From Labilibaculum antarcticum (lineage in GTDB: Bacteria; Bacteroidota; Bacteroidia; Bacteroidales; Marinifilaceae), in assembly GCF_002356295.1 (NCBI RefSeq), contig NZ_AP018042.1, forward strand, positions 434,001 through 498,000: a stretch of 64,000 nucleotides of DNA. The letters run 5' to 3'. The translations under genes and the position numbers were made by a program. Positions 35,617-44,624 of the stretch are shown piece after piece. The notes beneath the pieces were generated by a model that saw only the letters and a program-made list of their open reading frames with translations, searched no databases and was not told the origin of the DNA. Each line of letters starts with the position of its first letter. Position 1 is the first letter of the stretch.

Positions 35617-36810
35617 TTACTTCAGTTTCTCTACCGATGCTTTAATTCTACGTATAGCTTCTGCCATTTGTTCTTCGCTGGTTGCATAAGATAAACGCAA
35701 ACATTCAGGAGATCCAAATGCTTCACCAGTAACAGTTGCAACATTAGCATCTTCCAACAAATACAAACTTAAATCTGTAGAGCTGTTAATGGTATAAGTT
35801 CCACTTGCCTTTCCAAACAATTGAGACACTTTTGGAAATAAGTAGAATGCACCATTTGGTTCACGAGTTTCGAAACCAGGTACTTCTCTTAGTTGTGCCA
35901 ATGCCAAATCTCTTCTTTTGCGAAAAGCTTCTCTCATGGCAATGGTAGTAGACTGATCTCCCTCCAAAGCAGCAACAGAAGCTATTTGAGCTATAGAAGA
36001 AGCTCCAGATGTCATTTGTCCCTGTAACTTGTTACAAGCTTTAGCTATCCACAGTGGAGCAGCAATGTAACCAATTCTCCAACCCGTCATGGCATAACCT
36101 TTTGATACGCCATTAATTACAACAACACGATCAAAAATATCTTTAAACTGAGCAATACTTTCGTGAGCTCCAACGTAGTTGATGTGCTCATATATTTCAT
36201 CCGAAAGGATAGTAATATCTGGATATTTAACGAAAACGTCAGCCAAAGCTCTTAGCTCCTCTTTGGAATACAAACTTCCAGTAGGGTTGCTTGGAGAACT
36301 GAACAAAAAGGCTTTGGTTTTTGGAGTGATAGCAGCTTCCAATTGCTCAGGAGTAATTTTAAAATCCTGCTCGATTGGTGCATATACAAACACATTAATT
36401 CCACCGGCCAATTTTACAATCTCGCTGTAACTAACCCAGTAAGGAGAAGGAATAATTACTTCGTCGCCCGGATTAATGAGACTTAAAATAACATTGGTAA
36501 TGGATTGCTTGGCTCCATTCGAAACAACGATTTGATCAACTGTGTATTCCAGATTATTTTCACGTTTCAGCTTATTCACCACTGCCTGACGCAATTCTAT
36601 ATAACCAGGAACAGGCGAATAATGAGAATAATTGTCATCAATGGCCTTTTGTGCTGCTTTTTTAATGTGGTCAGGAGTATTAAAATCTGGTTCACCTACG
36701 CTCAGATTGATAACATCAATCCCCTGAGCTTTCATTTCTCTACTTTTTTGAGACATAGCAAGAGTTGGAGATACTTCCATTCCTGCAATACGATCCGAAA
36801 CTTTCAACAT
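35617..36810 (-). CDS. PLP-dependent class I aminotransferase (aspartate-type)
   Basis: 397 residues, fold type I. Active-site lysine K237 lies in NGVSKGYAMTGWRIGY, with N175 (SPSNPTGS), D204 and Y207 (LSDEIYEH) as cofactor contacts, and the C-terminal RLSYATS gives the carboxylate-binding Arg. Family-level substrate is aspartate or prephenate/aromatic amino acids; short N-terminal sequence MLKVSDRIAGMEVSPTLAMSQKSREM is typical of aspartate aminotransferases of the AspC/Igamma type. A single gene with its own terminator. Confidence 0.9.
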   Translation of the reverse strand: MLKVSDRIAGMEVSPTLAMSQKSREMKAQGIDVINLSVGEPDFNTPDHIKKAAQKAIDDNYSHYSPVPGYIELRQAVVNKLKRENNLEYTVDQIVVSNGAKQSITNVILSLINPGDEVIIPSPYWVSYSEIVKLAGGINVFVYAPIEQDFKITPEQLEAAITPKTKAFLFSSPSNPTGSLYSKEELRALADVFVKYPDITILSDEIYEHINYVGAHESIAQFKDIFDRVVVINGVSKGYAMTGWRIGYIAAPLWIAKACNKLQGQMTSGASSIAQIASVAALEGDQSTTIAMREAFRKRRDLALAQLREVPGFETREPNGAFYLFPKVSQLFGKASGTYTINSSTDLSLYLLEDANVATVTGEAFGSPECLRLSYATSEEQMAEAIRRIKASVEKLK

Positions 36811-36925
36811 TACAAATTAATTTAGGGATTTAGTAAATTGCTTAATACTTTTGTGTACAACTTTCCCCCTTGTAAACAAAATTTTTACTGTGTGCGGGAT
36901 CTAATTAAATACATCAGATCCGAAA

Positions 36926-36933
36926 CAAATATA
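36926..36933 (-). promoter_or_regulatory. TAnnTTTG-type -7 box upstream of aminotransferase
   Basis: On the minus strand TATATTTG, 116 bases before the ATG at 36810. No -33 box in the expected position. Confidence 0.35.
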
Positions 36934-36992
36934 ATGTTTTTAAGTACATAGGGTATCCATAAAAAACGAAATATCTAAAAGAAACCATAAAA

Positions 36993-37517
36993 ATGAGAGA
37001 CATTCTTGAAATTAGTAAGTACATCCTTCCATCATTAGTTGTTTTTGCCACTGCTTATCTGCTGATAAAGCAATTTTTAAAGCTCGAAGAACGTAAAATC
37101 AAACATCAGATTTTGTTGAAAAACCAAAAACAAACAACTCCAATACGGCTTCAGGCCTGTGAACGCTTAATTATCTTTCTGGAACGTATTCATCCCGAAT
37201 CATTAATTATAAGGGAAAATGCGAGTGGTTTAACAAACTTACAATTACAGCAAAAACTAATTGCTGCTATTCGTACGGAATACGAACACAACCTTGCTCA
37301 GCAACTATATGTATCTGATGAGTCATGGCTGCAATTGAAAAATGCCAAAGACAGCATGATTCGCCTAATTAATACCGAAGCCGGACAAGTAGCACCTGGA
37401 GATTCTTCCATTGTTTTGTGCAAGGCCATTATTGAATCGCACATGCAACAACAAAAACCAGCCATTGCAAGAGCAATTTCAGCCATAAAAAACGAAATTC
37501 AACAAATTTGGAACTAA
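36993..37517 (+). CDS. Conserved hypothetical, membrane-anchored
   Basis: 174 residues. One hydrophobic helix (about 11-29) and then a mostly helical cytoplasmic or periplasmic part containing TPIRLQACERLIIFLERIHPESL and LSQQL-like segments. I believe it corresponds to a Bacteroidota-only family (DUF7935-like), but cannot confirm by eye. No function known. A single gene between the aminotransferase and the helicase. Confidence 0.6.
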   Translation: MRDILEISKYILPSLVVFATAYLLIKQFLKLEERKIKHQILLKNQKQTTPIRLQACERLIIFLERIHPESLIIRENASGLTNLQLQQKLIAAIRTEYEHNLAQQLYVSDESWLQLKNAKDSMIRLINTEAGQVAPGDSSIVLCKAIIESHMQQQKPAIARAISAIKNEIQQIWN

Positions 37518-37589
37518 TTTAAAGCATTAAATAGTCATACAAATAAGGATGATCAACAATGAAAGGACGCTAATGTCGGTTTATTTGCC

Positions 37590-37597
37590 TATTTTTG
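37590..37597 (+). promoter_or_regulatory. TAnnTTTG -7 box of the helicase gene
   Basis: TATTTTTG, an exact match. A start site some 6 bases downstream would leave a leader of about 12 bases before the ATG at 37616, and it argues against the TTG at 37595 as a start codon. Confidence 0.55.
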
Positions 37598-37615
37598 CAC
37601 AAATTTTCAAATACC

Positions 37616-38950
37616 ATGGTAATGATTTCATTTGACGACATCAAAATAAGCAAACAGATTAGAATGGCGCTTGACGAGGCGGGATTCGATAAACCAACAG
37701 AAATACAAGAAAAAGTATTTTCCCCTATTCGTGCAGGTAAAGATGTAATTGGGATTGCTCAAACAGGAACAGGTAAAACCCTGGCCTATTTGATGCCGAT
37801 TTTAATGAAATTAAACTATGCGCAAGGATTTGATCCAAGAGCATTAATCGTTGTTCCTACCCGTGAATTGGTTTTACAGGTAATTGAAACAATTGAATTA
37901 CTTTCTCCTCATATCAATCTTCGTGCTGCTGGTGTGTATGGTGGGGTCAACATCAATACACAAAAGGAAAAATTATACTCTGGTATCGATATCATTGTAG
38001 CAACTCCTGGTCGTTTAATGGATATTTACATGACCCGAATCCTGAAATTCACCATGATAAAAACCCTTGTGATTGATGAGGCTGATAAATTGATGGATCT
38101 GGGGTTTATGCCACAGTTAAAAGCAATTTTCGAAATCATACCTGAAGCTCATCAGAACTTACTATTCTCAGCAACATTCTCGGATACAGTTGCACAATTA
38201 GCTGATGATTTCCTGATATCGCCAGAGCGAATAGAAATTGCTCCACAGGCTTCTACCGTAGAGAACATTCATCAAATTCAATATCAAGTTCCTAACATTC
38301 TAAGTAAAATAGCACTGCTTAAGCACCTTTTAAAAGACAAAGAGGTATTTAACAAGGTGATGATATTTACCGAGACCAAGAAGAATGCCGATCGAATTGT
38401 GAATCGATTGGAGGAATTTTTGGGCGAAGATTTGAGTGTGATTCACTCGAACAAGGCACAGAACACGAGGATTAAAGCACTAACCAACTTTAAAGAAGGA
38501 ACATCAAGAGTCTTGATTGCTTCTGATGTCGCTGCCCGTGGTATCGATATAGAAAATATTAGCCACGTTATTAACTTCGACATTCCGAGCAACCACGTTG
38601 AGTATGTTCACCGTGTAGGTCGTACTGGTCGTGCCGAAAAAGATGGTACTGCCATTAGTTTTGTAAATAAGGGCGAAGAGGAATTGATAGAAAAGGTAGA
38701 AGCCTTAATTAACAAGCCTATTGAAATAGGACTGGTACCAACCGAAGTGGTATTTACAAGCCAATTGCTTGAGGATGAGAAAATACAGACACGAAATATT
38801 AAAGTTAAAAACACCATCCGTTTGGATTTAGCCAGTGGTGCCTTTCATAAGAAATCGGCTAAAAATTCAAAAACTCCATCGGGTTCCAAAGGTCGGCAAA
38901 AGGCAATTGCAAATAAGAAACGAAACAGCAAGAAGAAATCTAAGAAATAA
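37616..38950 (+). CDS. DEAD-box ATP-dependent RNA helicase
   Basis: 444 residues from ATG 37616 (a second ATG at 37622 is also possible). Motifs: Q region PTEIQ, I AQTGTGKT (about 48-55), Ia PTRELV, II VIDEADKLMDLGF, III SATFS, V RVLIASDVAARGID, VI HRVGRTGRAEKDG, so both RecA lobes are complete. The C-terminal tail of about 60 residues is very basic (KKSAKNSKTPSGSKGRQK...), typical of RhlE/CsdA-like helicases acting on rRNA or mRNA. A strong hairpin terminator follows. Confidence 0.93.
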   Translation: MVMISFDDIKISKQIRMALDEAGFDKPTEIQEKVFSPIRAGKDVIGIAQTGTGKTLAYLMPILMKLNYAQGFDPRALIVVPTRELVLQVIETIELLSPHINLRAAGVYGGVNINTQKEKLYSGIDIIVATPGRLMDIYMTRILKFTMIKTLVIDEADKLMDLGFMPQLKAIFEIIPEAHQNLLFSATFSDTVAQLADDFLISPERIEIAPQASTVENIHQIQYQVPNILSKIALLKHLLKDKEVFNKVMIFTETKKNADRIVNRLEEFLGEDLSVIHSNKAQNTRIKALTNFKEGTSRVLIASDVAARGIDIENISHVINFDIPSNHVEYVHRVGRTGRAEKDGTAISFVNKGEEELIEKVEALINKPIEIGLVPTEVVFTSQLLEDEKIQTRNIKVKNTIRLDLASGAFHKKSAKNSKTPSGSKGRQKAIANKKRNSKKKSKK

Positions 38951-38990
38951 AAAAAATATCACCGACACTCTTTGCGGGATAATATCAATT

Positions 38991-39027
38991 AATGCCGTTT
39001 CATTCATTTGGAACGGCATTTTTTTGG
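38991..39027 (+). terminator. Terminator after helicase gene
   Basis: AATGCCGTT and AACGGCATT arms around a TCATTCATTTGG loop, followed by seven T. Confidence 0.9.
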
Positions 39028-39621
39028 GGGCGTGCCCCTCAATTCTTCGGGTCAGGCTTTCCATTCCAACTCCTCGCCTTCCTCTTTGGTGTTTTACACC
39101 TGTATCAAACAGGTTTCGTTATTTATCTCCTCTCCTGAATATTGAATCAGCGCTGCGGGGTTTCCATTTCAATCCTTCACGCACACAAACTGGCATTCTC
39201 ATTGACTTTTTATGATAAAATTCTGTTTAGACTTGCTCTTCACAAGCAAGAAAACCCAAAACAACTTATAGTAAGCTGTACCTTTTCCACAAAACACAAT
39301 ACATCCAATTATTTTGAGCTTCACCTGTTCTTTCAGTATCAATTCTTGATTCCAGGGGATTTCAACACCAATAAGTTAAAGAGTTCTGTTTGTTTTTACA
39401 TTGTGTTAATGTTATTTTTTTTTGTTAAAGTATCTGCGCTATTATTTTATTTGTAATTTGTTATATAAAATAGAATAATTACCTTAGTCACCTCGGTTAC
39501 TTGTTTTGGTCCTATTTATTACTGATTAGTAGAGGAATTAGAGGATAAGTTCCATTTTTTCTGAAATAAAGTACAGAATCAAATTTGATAACAGATTTTA
39601 AAAATCCAAATAACGAATAGT
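39028..39621. other. Gene-free leader region of the effector island
   Basis: Begins with a GC-rich repeat-like stretch (GGGGGCGTGCCCCTC ... GGGTCAGGCTTTCC, about 39025-39110), of a type I associate with dispersed Bacteroidota elements, but only one copy is in the window. The rest, 39220-39620, is very AT-rich. Open frames here (to 104 codons) look like noise. Confidence 0.45.
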
Positions 39622-40125
39622 ATGGCTGGAAAACCAATCGCAACAGTAGGAAGTATGCACGTTTGTCCGATGTGTAGCGGACTCATTCCTCATGTAGGCG
39701 GGCCAATAGTTGGCCCCGGAGCACCCAATGTATTAATTAACGGAAAACCAGCCGCTCTTATGGGCGATATGTGCGTATGTGTAGGCCCTCCCGATGTCGT
39801 TGCTCAGGGAAATCCGTCGGTACTTATCAGCGGAGTACCCGTAGTTTGTCAGGGCGATATGACCGCACACGGCGGCATCGTTATGTCGGGCGAGCCAAAC
39901 ATCTTAATCAGCACCTCTGCTCCAAGTCCTACAACAAGCTTACCAATCAATGAAATTCCTTTTCCGGAAATTACCATTGCTCAAAAAATGGTTTCAAGTG
40001 TTGTTGGCGTAGTTACAGGTGCCGATTTAAGCCAAGATCTTCGCGATGCACAAACAAATCAGGATGCCATTCGGGAAGAGGCAGAAAAAAATGGAGTATT
40101 GCCGGATATTGATTTTAGTCATTAA
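39622..40125 (+). CDS. PAAR/DUF4280-like spike-tip protein
   Basis: 167 residues. Residues 1-100 consist of short glycine-rich beta repeats: MAGKPIATVGSMHVCPM, GPIVGPGAPNVLINGKPAA, GDMCVCVGPPDVVAQGNPS, GVPVVCQGDMTAHGGIV. This is the PAAR pattern, a zinc-binding cone that caps the VgrG spike of type VI secretion. The remaining 65 residues are helical. It is followed 10 bases later by the large effector-like gene. No VgrG, Hcp, sheath or baseplate gene is in the window, so it is an orphan PAAR cassette using a system encoded elsewhere. Confidence 0.85.
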   Translation: MAGKPIATVGSMHVCPMCSGLIPHVGGPIVGPGAPNVLINGKPAALMGDMCVCVGPPDVVAQGNPSVLISGVPVVCQGDMTAHGGIVMSGEPNILISTSAPSPTTSLPINEIPFPEITIAQKMVSSVVGVVTGADLSQDLRDAQTNQDAIREEAEKNGVLPDIDFSH

Positions 40126-40135
40126 AAAATAAATT

Positions 40136-43100
40136 ATGAAATTTGTATATCCAGTTGATCCTAAAAATGGCAACGATAAATACCCATTCTATTTAAAAGG
40201 CGCATCTAACAGAACAGGATATTATCCCATAGGACGAATGAATACCTGGCACGGAGGGATTCATTATGAGGGAAGTAATCCAATAAAAGCCATTGCCGAT
40301 GGAAAAATAATTGCCTACAGAGTACCTGAAAAATACTTTGAGGATACAGCAAATTTTAATGGTAAGTATTCCAATGCTTTTGTATTGATTCAGCACGACT
40401 ATGTAAGTCCCAAGGAGCTAAAGATGACTTTTTATTCTCTATACAATCATTTGAGCAGTTTTGAGGAAATGCAGACCAAAACGTTTCCTAAAATTTACAA
40501 GATAGATTCGTATACGGTTGCCGATACGGCTAATGATTCCAACAAAAAAGTGAAAGGTGTGCGTATCAGATTGACACAAAGTGGTGGATCGGTATTAGCA
40601 ACAGCGCCCAAAGGTAAGACACTTACCATAAAGGAAACAAATAAAGAGAAGACCAGATGGAAAGTGCAATATACTACACCTTTGGGGAAAGTTATTGAAG
40701 GTTATGCCTATGCTTTAAAAGAGAATGGCAAATTTAGTTTTGATCATGAAACGGGTAAAGTGTTAGAAGAGCCGGATACTGATATTGATGGAGATTTAGG
40801 GGCAAATTTGCGTGAAAAAGCCGAAAAAGATTCGGATGTAAAACAGCTTTTACCAAGAGGCACATCCATTGAAATTGATGAAAAAGACCAAGGTAAAACA
40901 GGTTGGCTAAAAGTTAAAAAAATGGATGGTAAAAGCCTCACTGGATATTGCCATACCGACGGATTAACAATTGTAGATGTATTAACCTTGACAAATGAAG
41001 ATTTAGATCAGGTTAAGAATGTTTGCATTGAAGTAAAAGCAGGAGACATTATAGGTTACGCTGGCTTGAATGGTTTCGAAAAGAAAAAAGAACATCGATG
41101 TGCTCACGTTGAAGTTTTTACTCCCGATGATGTGACTCCATTTTTAACTAACGTTAATATGGATGGCGATAAAAACAATAATTTTGCAAAACTTAGCGAA
41201 GGAAGTGAGCTTAAAAAGAAATTTTCGTTAAAACTGATAACAAATACACCAGTTAAAAAGACAGGTAAAACCACCCTAGCGTATATCGAAGTAGAAGTAG
41301 ACAACCTTGAAGTTATTGTTGATGACAGAGACACGGAACTTCCAAATACATATGCGTCAGACATATATACCTTTAGTGATGAAAGCGATGCTACTAGGCT
41401 GACCAATTTCAATAAAATTGTTGGAGATATTGCTAAAATAGGTGATACGGTAAAGCTAAATAAAAAGCTTGAAGGTGAACAGAGACGAGTGACCTATTTA
41501 GATGATAATAAAGGTCTTAGATTCTGGGTGAAGAACGAAGATATAGAAGAAAAAACACTAAACTTTACAGTACAACTAGCTTTTACAGATGAAGTTTCAG
41601 ATCAAACTACAGGGGTGTCCTCAGTATCCAGTTATAGAGCTCAGAATCGTGCAGTAGATACAGCAGTGGCAGTTGCGAATCCTCCTGTAGCAACAACGAC
41701 CAACGAAAGCAAAACCTATTTTAGGCTCAACAAAGACGTTCTGGAAATTTACCTTATCAGTCCCGACGATGAAAATACAAACACAAAAATAGTAGTCGAT
41801 ACAATTGTAAATATAAAAGAAGGAAAAACCTATAAAGACAAAGACGATAAGGAATGGTACTATATAGAACCAATTGGTTTGCAGAAAAATGGAGTGGCAA
41901 TCAATTATAAAGGTTTAATTAGTAAAGATGATTTGGGTGACCTTTTTTCGGCATACGATTGGACCAAGTTTGGCTTTGAAGTAAAAGAAGATGCGACTAA
42001 TACATATATCTACAACTTCGATAATAAAGAGCCTTTTTTTGCCGATGTTTGCGCCATTGTAGACGAAGATGAAGATGGCATTTTAGAAACCTACGAATTG
42101 CAACGAGCTTTAAATAATCATTATGCAGCCGAAAAACTATCGCATTTGGTCTGTAAGCATCATAACGAGTGGGCCTATGGAGGACAGTATTTAAGCGGAC
42201 TTACAGCAGAACTTGAACAATTTTACACAAAAGCCATTGAGAAAGATGCAGATGGCAAAGCTTTAGCCAATCAGCAAGAATTAGATGCCATAAAACAAGA
42301 GCGAAAAGATGCATTTGAAGCCAAAGTAAAACAGCTAGCCATTTGGGAAGATATTGAAGTACGTGAAAGTAGTTATCGAACCAAGTTTATTAATGGAGCT
42401 CTAATGACTTCTCCTGTTACTATGGGAGGATATTTAACCTATAAAGCAGGTAAATGGATTTACGAAAGAATGGCATACGGCGATAAAAAAGAAGAAGCAA
42501 TACCACTTAGTCCATTTCCAATAGCTAATCCTGTGGTTTATCATTTTCATCCCGTGGCTTTTGTGGAACAGATGATGAGGATGAGAGTAATTTCAGCCGA
42601 AGAAGCGAAAGTTAGAGCATATATGAGAATGTTAAGAATCGGTGAAGGTACTGGAGAAATTATTAAATCATTTGATGAAAAAACGAATAAGGTCATTTAT
42701 GTTACAAATGATTTTGAAAAAGGATACACTACTGCTTTCGGAGGGAATAAAATATCAGATTTAAGTGATCATCCAAGAAAAAATTATGGGGGGTCTAGTG
42801 CTGCTGGTGCTTATCAAGTAATGACGTATACTTGGGACGACACAAATCTTTCTTTGAAAAGGGAAAAGCATAATATAAATTCTTTTAGTAAAGAGTCGCA
42901 GGATAAATTCTGTATAGTTCTAATGAAGTATCACGCAGGTTGTAGTGAATTTATTGACTTAATAATTAAAGGAGAAATTGAAAAGGCTACAAGAAAATGT
43001 GGTAGTAGAATATGGGCTAGTCTTCCATGTAAAGGAGATAATAGTAGATATAAATTTAAGGGGAAACCCCAACCAGCAACACCAATGAAAGATGTGTTGG

Positions 43101-43195
43101 AACATTTCGAGAAATTCTATAATGATGAATTAGAAGGCAAAACTAATATGCATTTGAAAAATGGATTTTTAAATGAATTTGGGTATGATTATTAG
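40136..43195 (+). CDS. Composite peptidoglycan-targeting effector candidate (M23-like, SH3-like, lambda lysozyme-like)
   Basis: 1019 residues, no signal peptide. Residues 1-120 resemble a split M23 peptidase: TWHGGIHYEG (H39, H43), ADGKIIAY, and a later HVEVF (about 324) following AGLNG. The expected Asp and second His are altered, so peptidase activity is uncertain. Two SH3-like inserts lie at about 140-200 and 222-285. The C-terminus (830-1010) matches lambda endolysin R-type transglycosylases: GEGTGE with E837, DLSDHPRKN, SSAAGAYQVMTYTWDD, FSKESQD, SRIWASLPC. The last 550 bases look more AT-rich than the rest, as in a swapped toxin module. Likely T6SS cargo, delivered by the PAAR protein. 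Confidence 0.75.
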   Translation: MKFVYPVDPKNGNDKYPFYLKGASNRTGYYPIGRMNTWHGGIHYEGSNPIKAIADGKIIAYRVPEKYFEDTANFNGKYSNAFVLIQHDYVSPKELKMTFYSLYNHLSSFEEMQTKTFPKIYKIDSYTVADTANDSNKKVKGVRIRLTQSGGSVLATAPKGKTLTIKETNKEKTRWKVQYTTPLGKVIEGYAYALKENGKFSFDHETGKVLEEPDTDIDGDLGANLREKAEKDSDVKQLLPRGTSIEIDEKDQGKTGWLKVKKMDGKSLTGYCHTDGLTIVDVLTLTNEDLDQVKNVCIEVKAGDIIGYAGLNGFEKKKEHRCAHVEVFTPDDVTPFLTNVNMDGDKNNNFAKLSEGSELKKKFSLKLITNTPVKKTGKTTLAYIEVEVDNLEVIVDDRDTELPNTYASDIYTFSDESDATRLTNFNKIVGDIAKIGDTVKLNKKLEGEQRRVTYLDDNKGLRFWVKNEDIEEKTLNFTVQLAFTDEVSDQTTGVSSVSSYRAQNRAVDTAVAVANPPVATTTNESKTYFRLNKDVLEIYLISPDDENTNTKIVVDTIVNIKEGKTYKDKDDKEWYYIEPIGLQKNGVAINYKGLISKDDLGDLFSAYDWTKFGFEVKEDATNTYIYNFDNKEPFFADVCAIVDEDEDGILETYELQRALNNHYAAEKLSHLVCKHHNEWAYGGQYLSGLTAELEQFYTKAIEKDADGKALANQQELDAIKQERKDAFEAKVKQLAIWEDIEVRESSYRTKFINGALMTSPVTMGGYLTYKAGKWIYERMAYGDKKEEAIPLSPFPIANPVVYHFHPVAFVEQMMRMRVISAEEAKVRAYMRMLRIGEGTGEIIKSFDEKTNKVIYVTNDFEKGYTTAFGGNKISDLSDHPRKNYGGSSAAGAYQVMTYTWDDTNLSLKREKHNINSFSKESQDKFCIVLMKYHAGCSEFIDLIIKGEIEKATRKCGSRIWASLPCKGDNSRYKFKGKPQPATPMKDVLEHFEKFYNDELEGKTNMHLKNGFLNEFGYDY

Positions 43196-43356
43196 TACCA
43201 ATAAGATTATGAAAATAAAAGTTGTGATGATATATATATATGAAATTATTGGCTTTTAAATCAATATGAAAAAATAAATTACTTTTATTATGCATTGATA
43301 TTTTTGCGTAAGATTTATGAAAAAAAATTATTAGTATTTATAAAATGTGAGAAGAA

Positions 43357-43812
43357 ATGAAAATTTTAGTCTATTTATTGTTGGTTTTAACTTTAGCATG
43401 TAAAAATGGTGCAAATAGTAAAATGGCGTTAAAAACCACAAATATGGCTGTTAAGCAAGACCATATAGATCTATGTTCTGTTCCTAATCAATGGATTGGA
43501 AGCTTCGATGGGTCGTTTTTAAGATTAGAAGGAGAATCTGCAGATCCAAGGGGATGGGCAACAGTAGAGCTTGATATTTCTAAAAAGACAGCAACTTTTT
43601 ATTTATTTAGTTATGCAGAAGAAATAAACCATGAACTTGATATTGTCGAAGTGAAAGATAATTCAATAACATTTAAAGTAAGTAACTCTGATCTCGACAA
43701 CAAAATACTCTTGCGTAAGAAGAATGGACAGTATGAGATGGAAAGTGATCTTATTAATAGTTTAGTAAAAAAAGAACAATTAATTATTATGAACTTAAAT
43801 GTTCAAGAGTAA
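43357..43812 (+). CDS. Lipoprotein, candidate immunity protein of the effector
   Basis: 151 residues. MKILVYLLLVLTLAC is a lipoprotein signal with C15. The mature domain of about 130 residues is beta-rich (WIGSFDGSFLRLEGES, WATVELDISKKTATFYLFSY) with no family I recognise. Its location right after a peptidoglycan-lysing effector, on the same strand, and its periplasmic destination fit an immunity protein that neutralises the lytic domain. That is inference; a test of partner binding would decide. Confidence 0.65.
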   Translation: MKILVYLLLVLTLACKNGANSKMALKTTNMAVKQDHIDLCSVPNQWIGSFDGSFLRLEGESADPRGWATVELDISKKTATFYLFSYAEEINHELDIVEVKDNSITFKVSNSDLDNKILLRKKNGQYEMESDLINSLVKKEQLIIMNLNVQE

Positions 43813-43880
43813 GATTCTTTTTTATTATGAAATAATAGTTAGATCCGAAATATTTTCAGCGTACCGCGAAATATATATAG

Positions 43881-43911
43881 AAAAGCCACACTTATAATGA
43901 TTGTGGCTTTT
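43881..43911 (+). terminator. Terminator after the lipoprotein gene
   Basis: AAAAGCCACA and TGTGGCTTTT perfect arms around an 11-base loop, followed by a T-rich stretch. Confidence 0.85.
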
Positions 43912-43946
43912 ATTTGATATTGGAGCTAACGTTTTAAATTGTTGGA

Positions 43947-44110
43947 GTACACGAAATAAAACAAGAACGTTTAGATGCATTTACAGCTAACGTAAAACAA
44001 CTAGTCTTAGGTGAAGACATTGAGGCTCGAACAAGTAGCTACTGAAGCAAGTTTGTTAATGGTTCATTAATGAGTTCTGTGGTATTAGATACTTACACAC
44101 TTTGCGGTAC
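43947..44110 (+). pseudogene. Decayed fragment of an effector gene
   Basis: In frame, EIKQERLDAFTANVKQLV then GEDIEARTSSY, a TGA stop, then SKFVNGSLMSS. This aligns with residues about 717-768 of the large effector (AIKQERKDAFEAKVKQLA ... EDIEVRESSYRTKFINGALM), with the stop replacing the R codon. It covers just the junction before the C-terminal module and has no start. It may be a leftover of an orphan toxin cassette. Confidence 0.85.
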
Positions 44111-44234
44111 AGTGTCAAAACAAACCACTTCCCCACCTTCTTTTTTTAGTAAAACATCCTCAATCACTGGCGTAATCACTTTCTAAACTATTTTTCGACC
44201 AAGCCCGACGTTCGTGCTCATTTCAAAATTTTCT

Positions 44235-44442
44235 AAAACCGTCATCACCGTTGGAGGTGGTCGTTCCACAATTTCTAAAACCATCATCACCGTCAGAGGT
44301 GGCCGTTTTTCAATTTTATAAAACCGTCATCACCGTCAGAGGTGGTCGTTTCACAATTTACTAAAACCGTCGTCACCGTCAGAGGTGGTCGTTTCACAAT
44401 TTCTTAAAACCATCATCACCGTCAGAGGTGGACGTTTTACTT
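44235..44442. repeat. Tandem array of 42/43-bp hairpin units
   Basis: Units start with AAAACC at 44235, 44277, 44320, 44363 and 44406 (spacing 42, 43, 43, 43). Each carries TCACCGTCAGAGGTGGTCG with CACC/GGTG and AAAC/GTTT arms that can fold. Units differ by several substitutions. There are no spacers of constant length or cas genes, so it is not a CRISPR. Function unknown. Confidence 0.9.
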
Positions 44443-44572
44443 AAATGTGCAATCCACATCACAATTGAATCGACTCCCTTTTTATTCAAAGGAAACATAC
44501 CATTGCCGATACCTTTCTTTTGCATCACTTATTCTTCTTACAACACAGGCCTTTGTTCCAATTATCGGCAAA

Positions 44573-44603
44573 AAAACAGCCGAACGATAAAGTCCGGCTG
44601 TTA
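44573..44603 (-). terminator. Terminator after htpG
   Basis: AACAGCCG and CGGCTGTT arms around a 12-base loop, with a T-run on the minus-strand 3' side, 22 bases past the htpG stop. Confidence 0.88.
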
Positions 44604-44624
44604 GATATTATATGAATACGATCA

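Noticed and set aside
37595-37597. TTG as start of the DEAD-box helicase
   Set aside because: It overlaps the TAnnTTTG promoter box; the ATG at 37616 follows the expected start site.
39142-39456. 104-codon + frame before the PAAR gene
   Set aside because: AT-rich with no family resemblance and no plausible promoter; probably chance.
44111-44234. Possible remaining toxin domain after the effector fragment
   Set aside because: No open frame continues from the fragment and no lytic motif was seen.
44235-44442. Could be a CRISPR array
   Set aside because: Units follow each other without unique spacers, and no cas gene is present.
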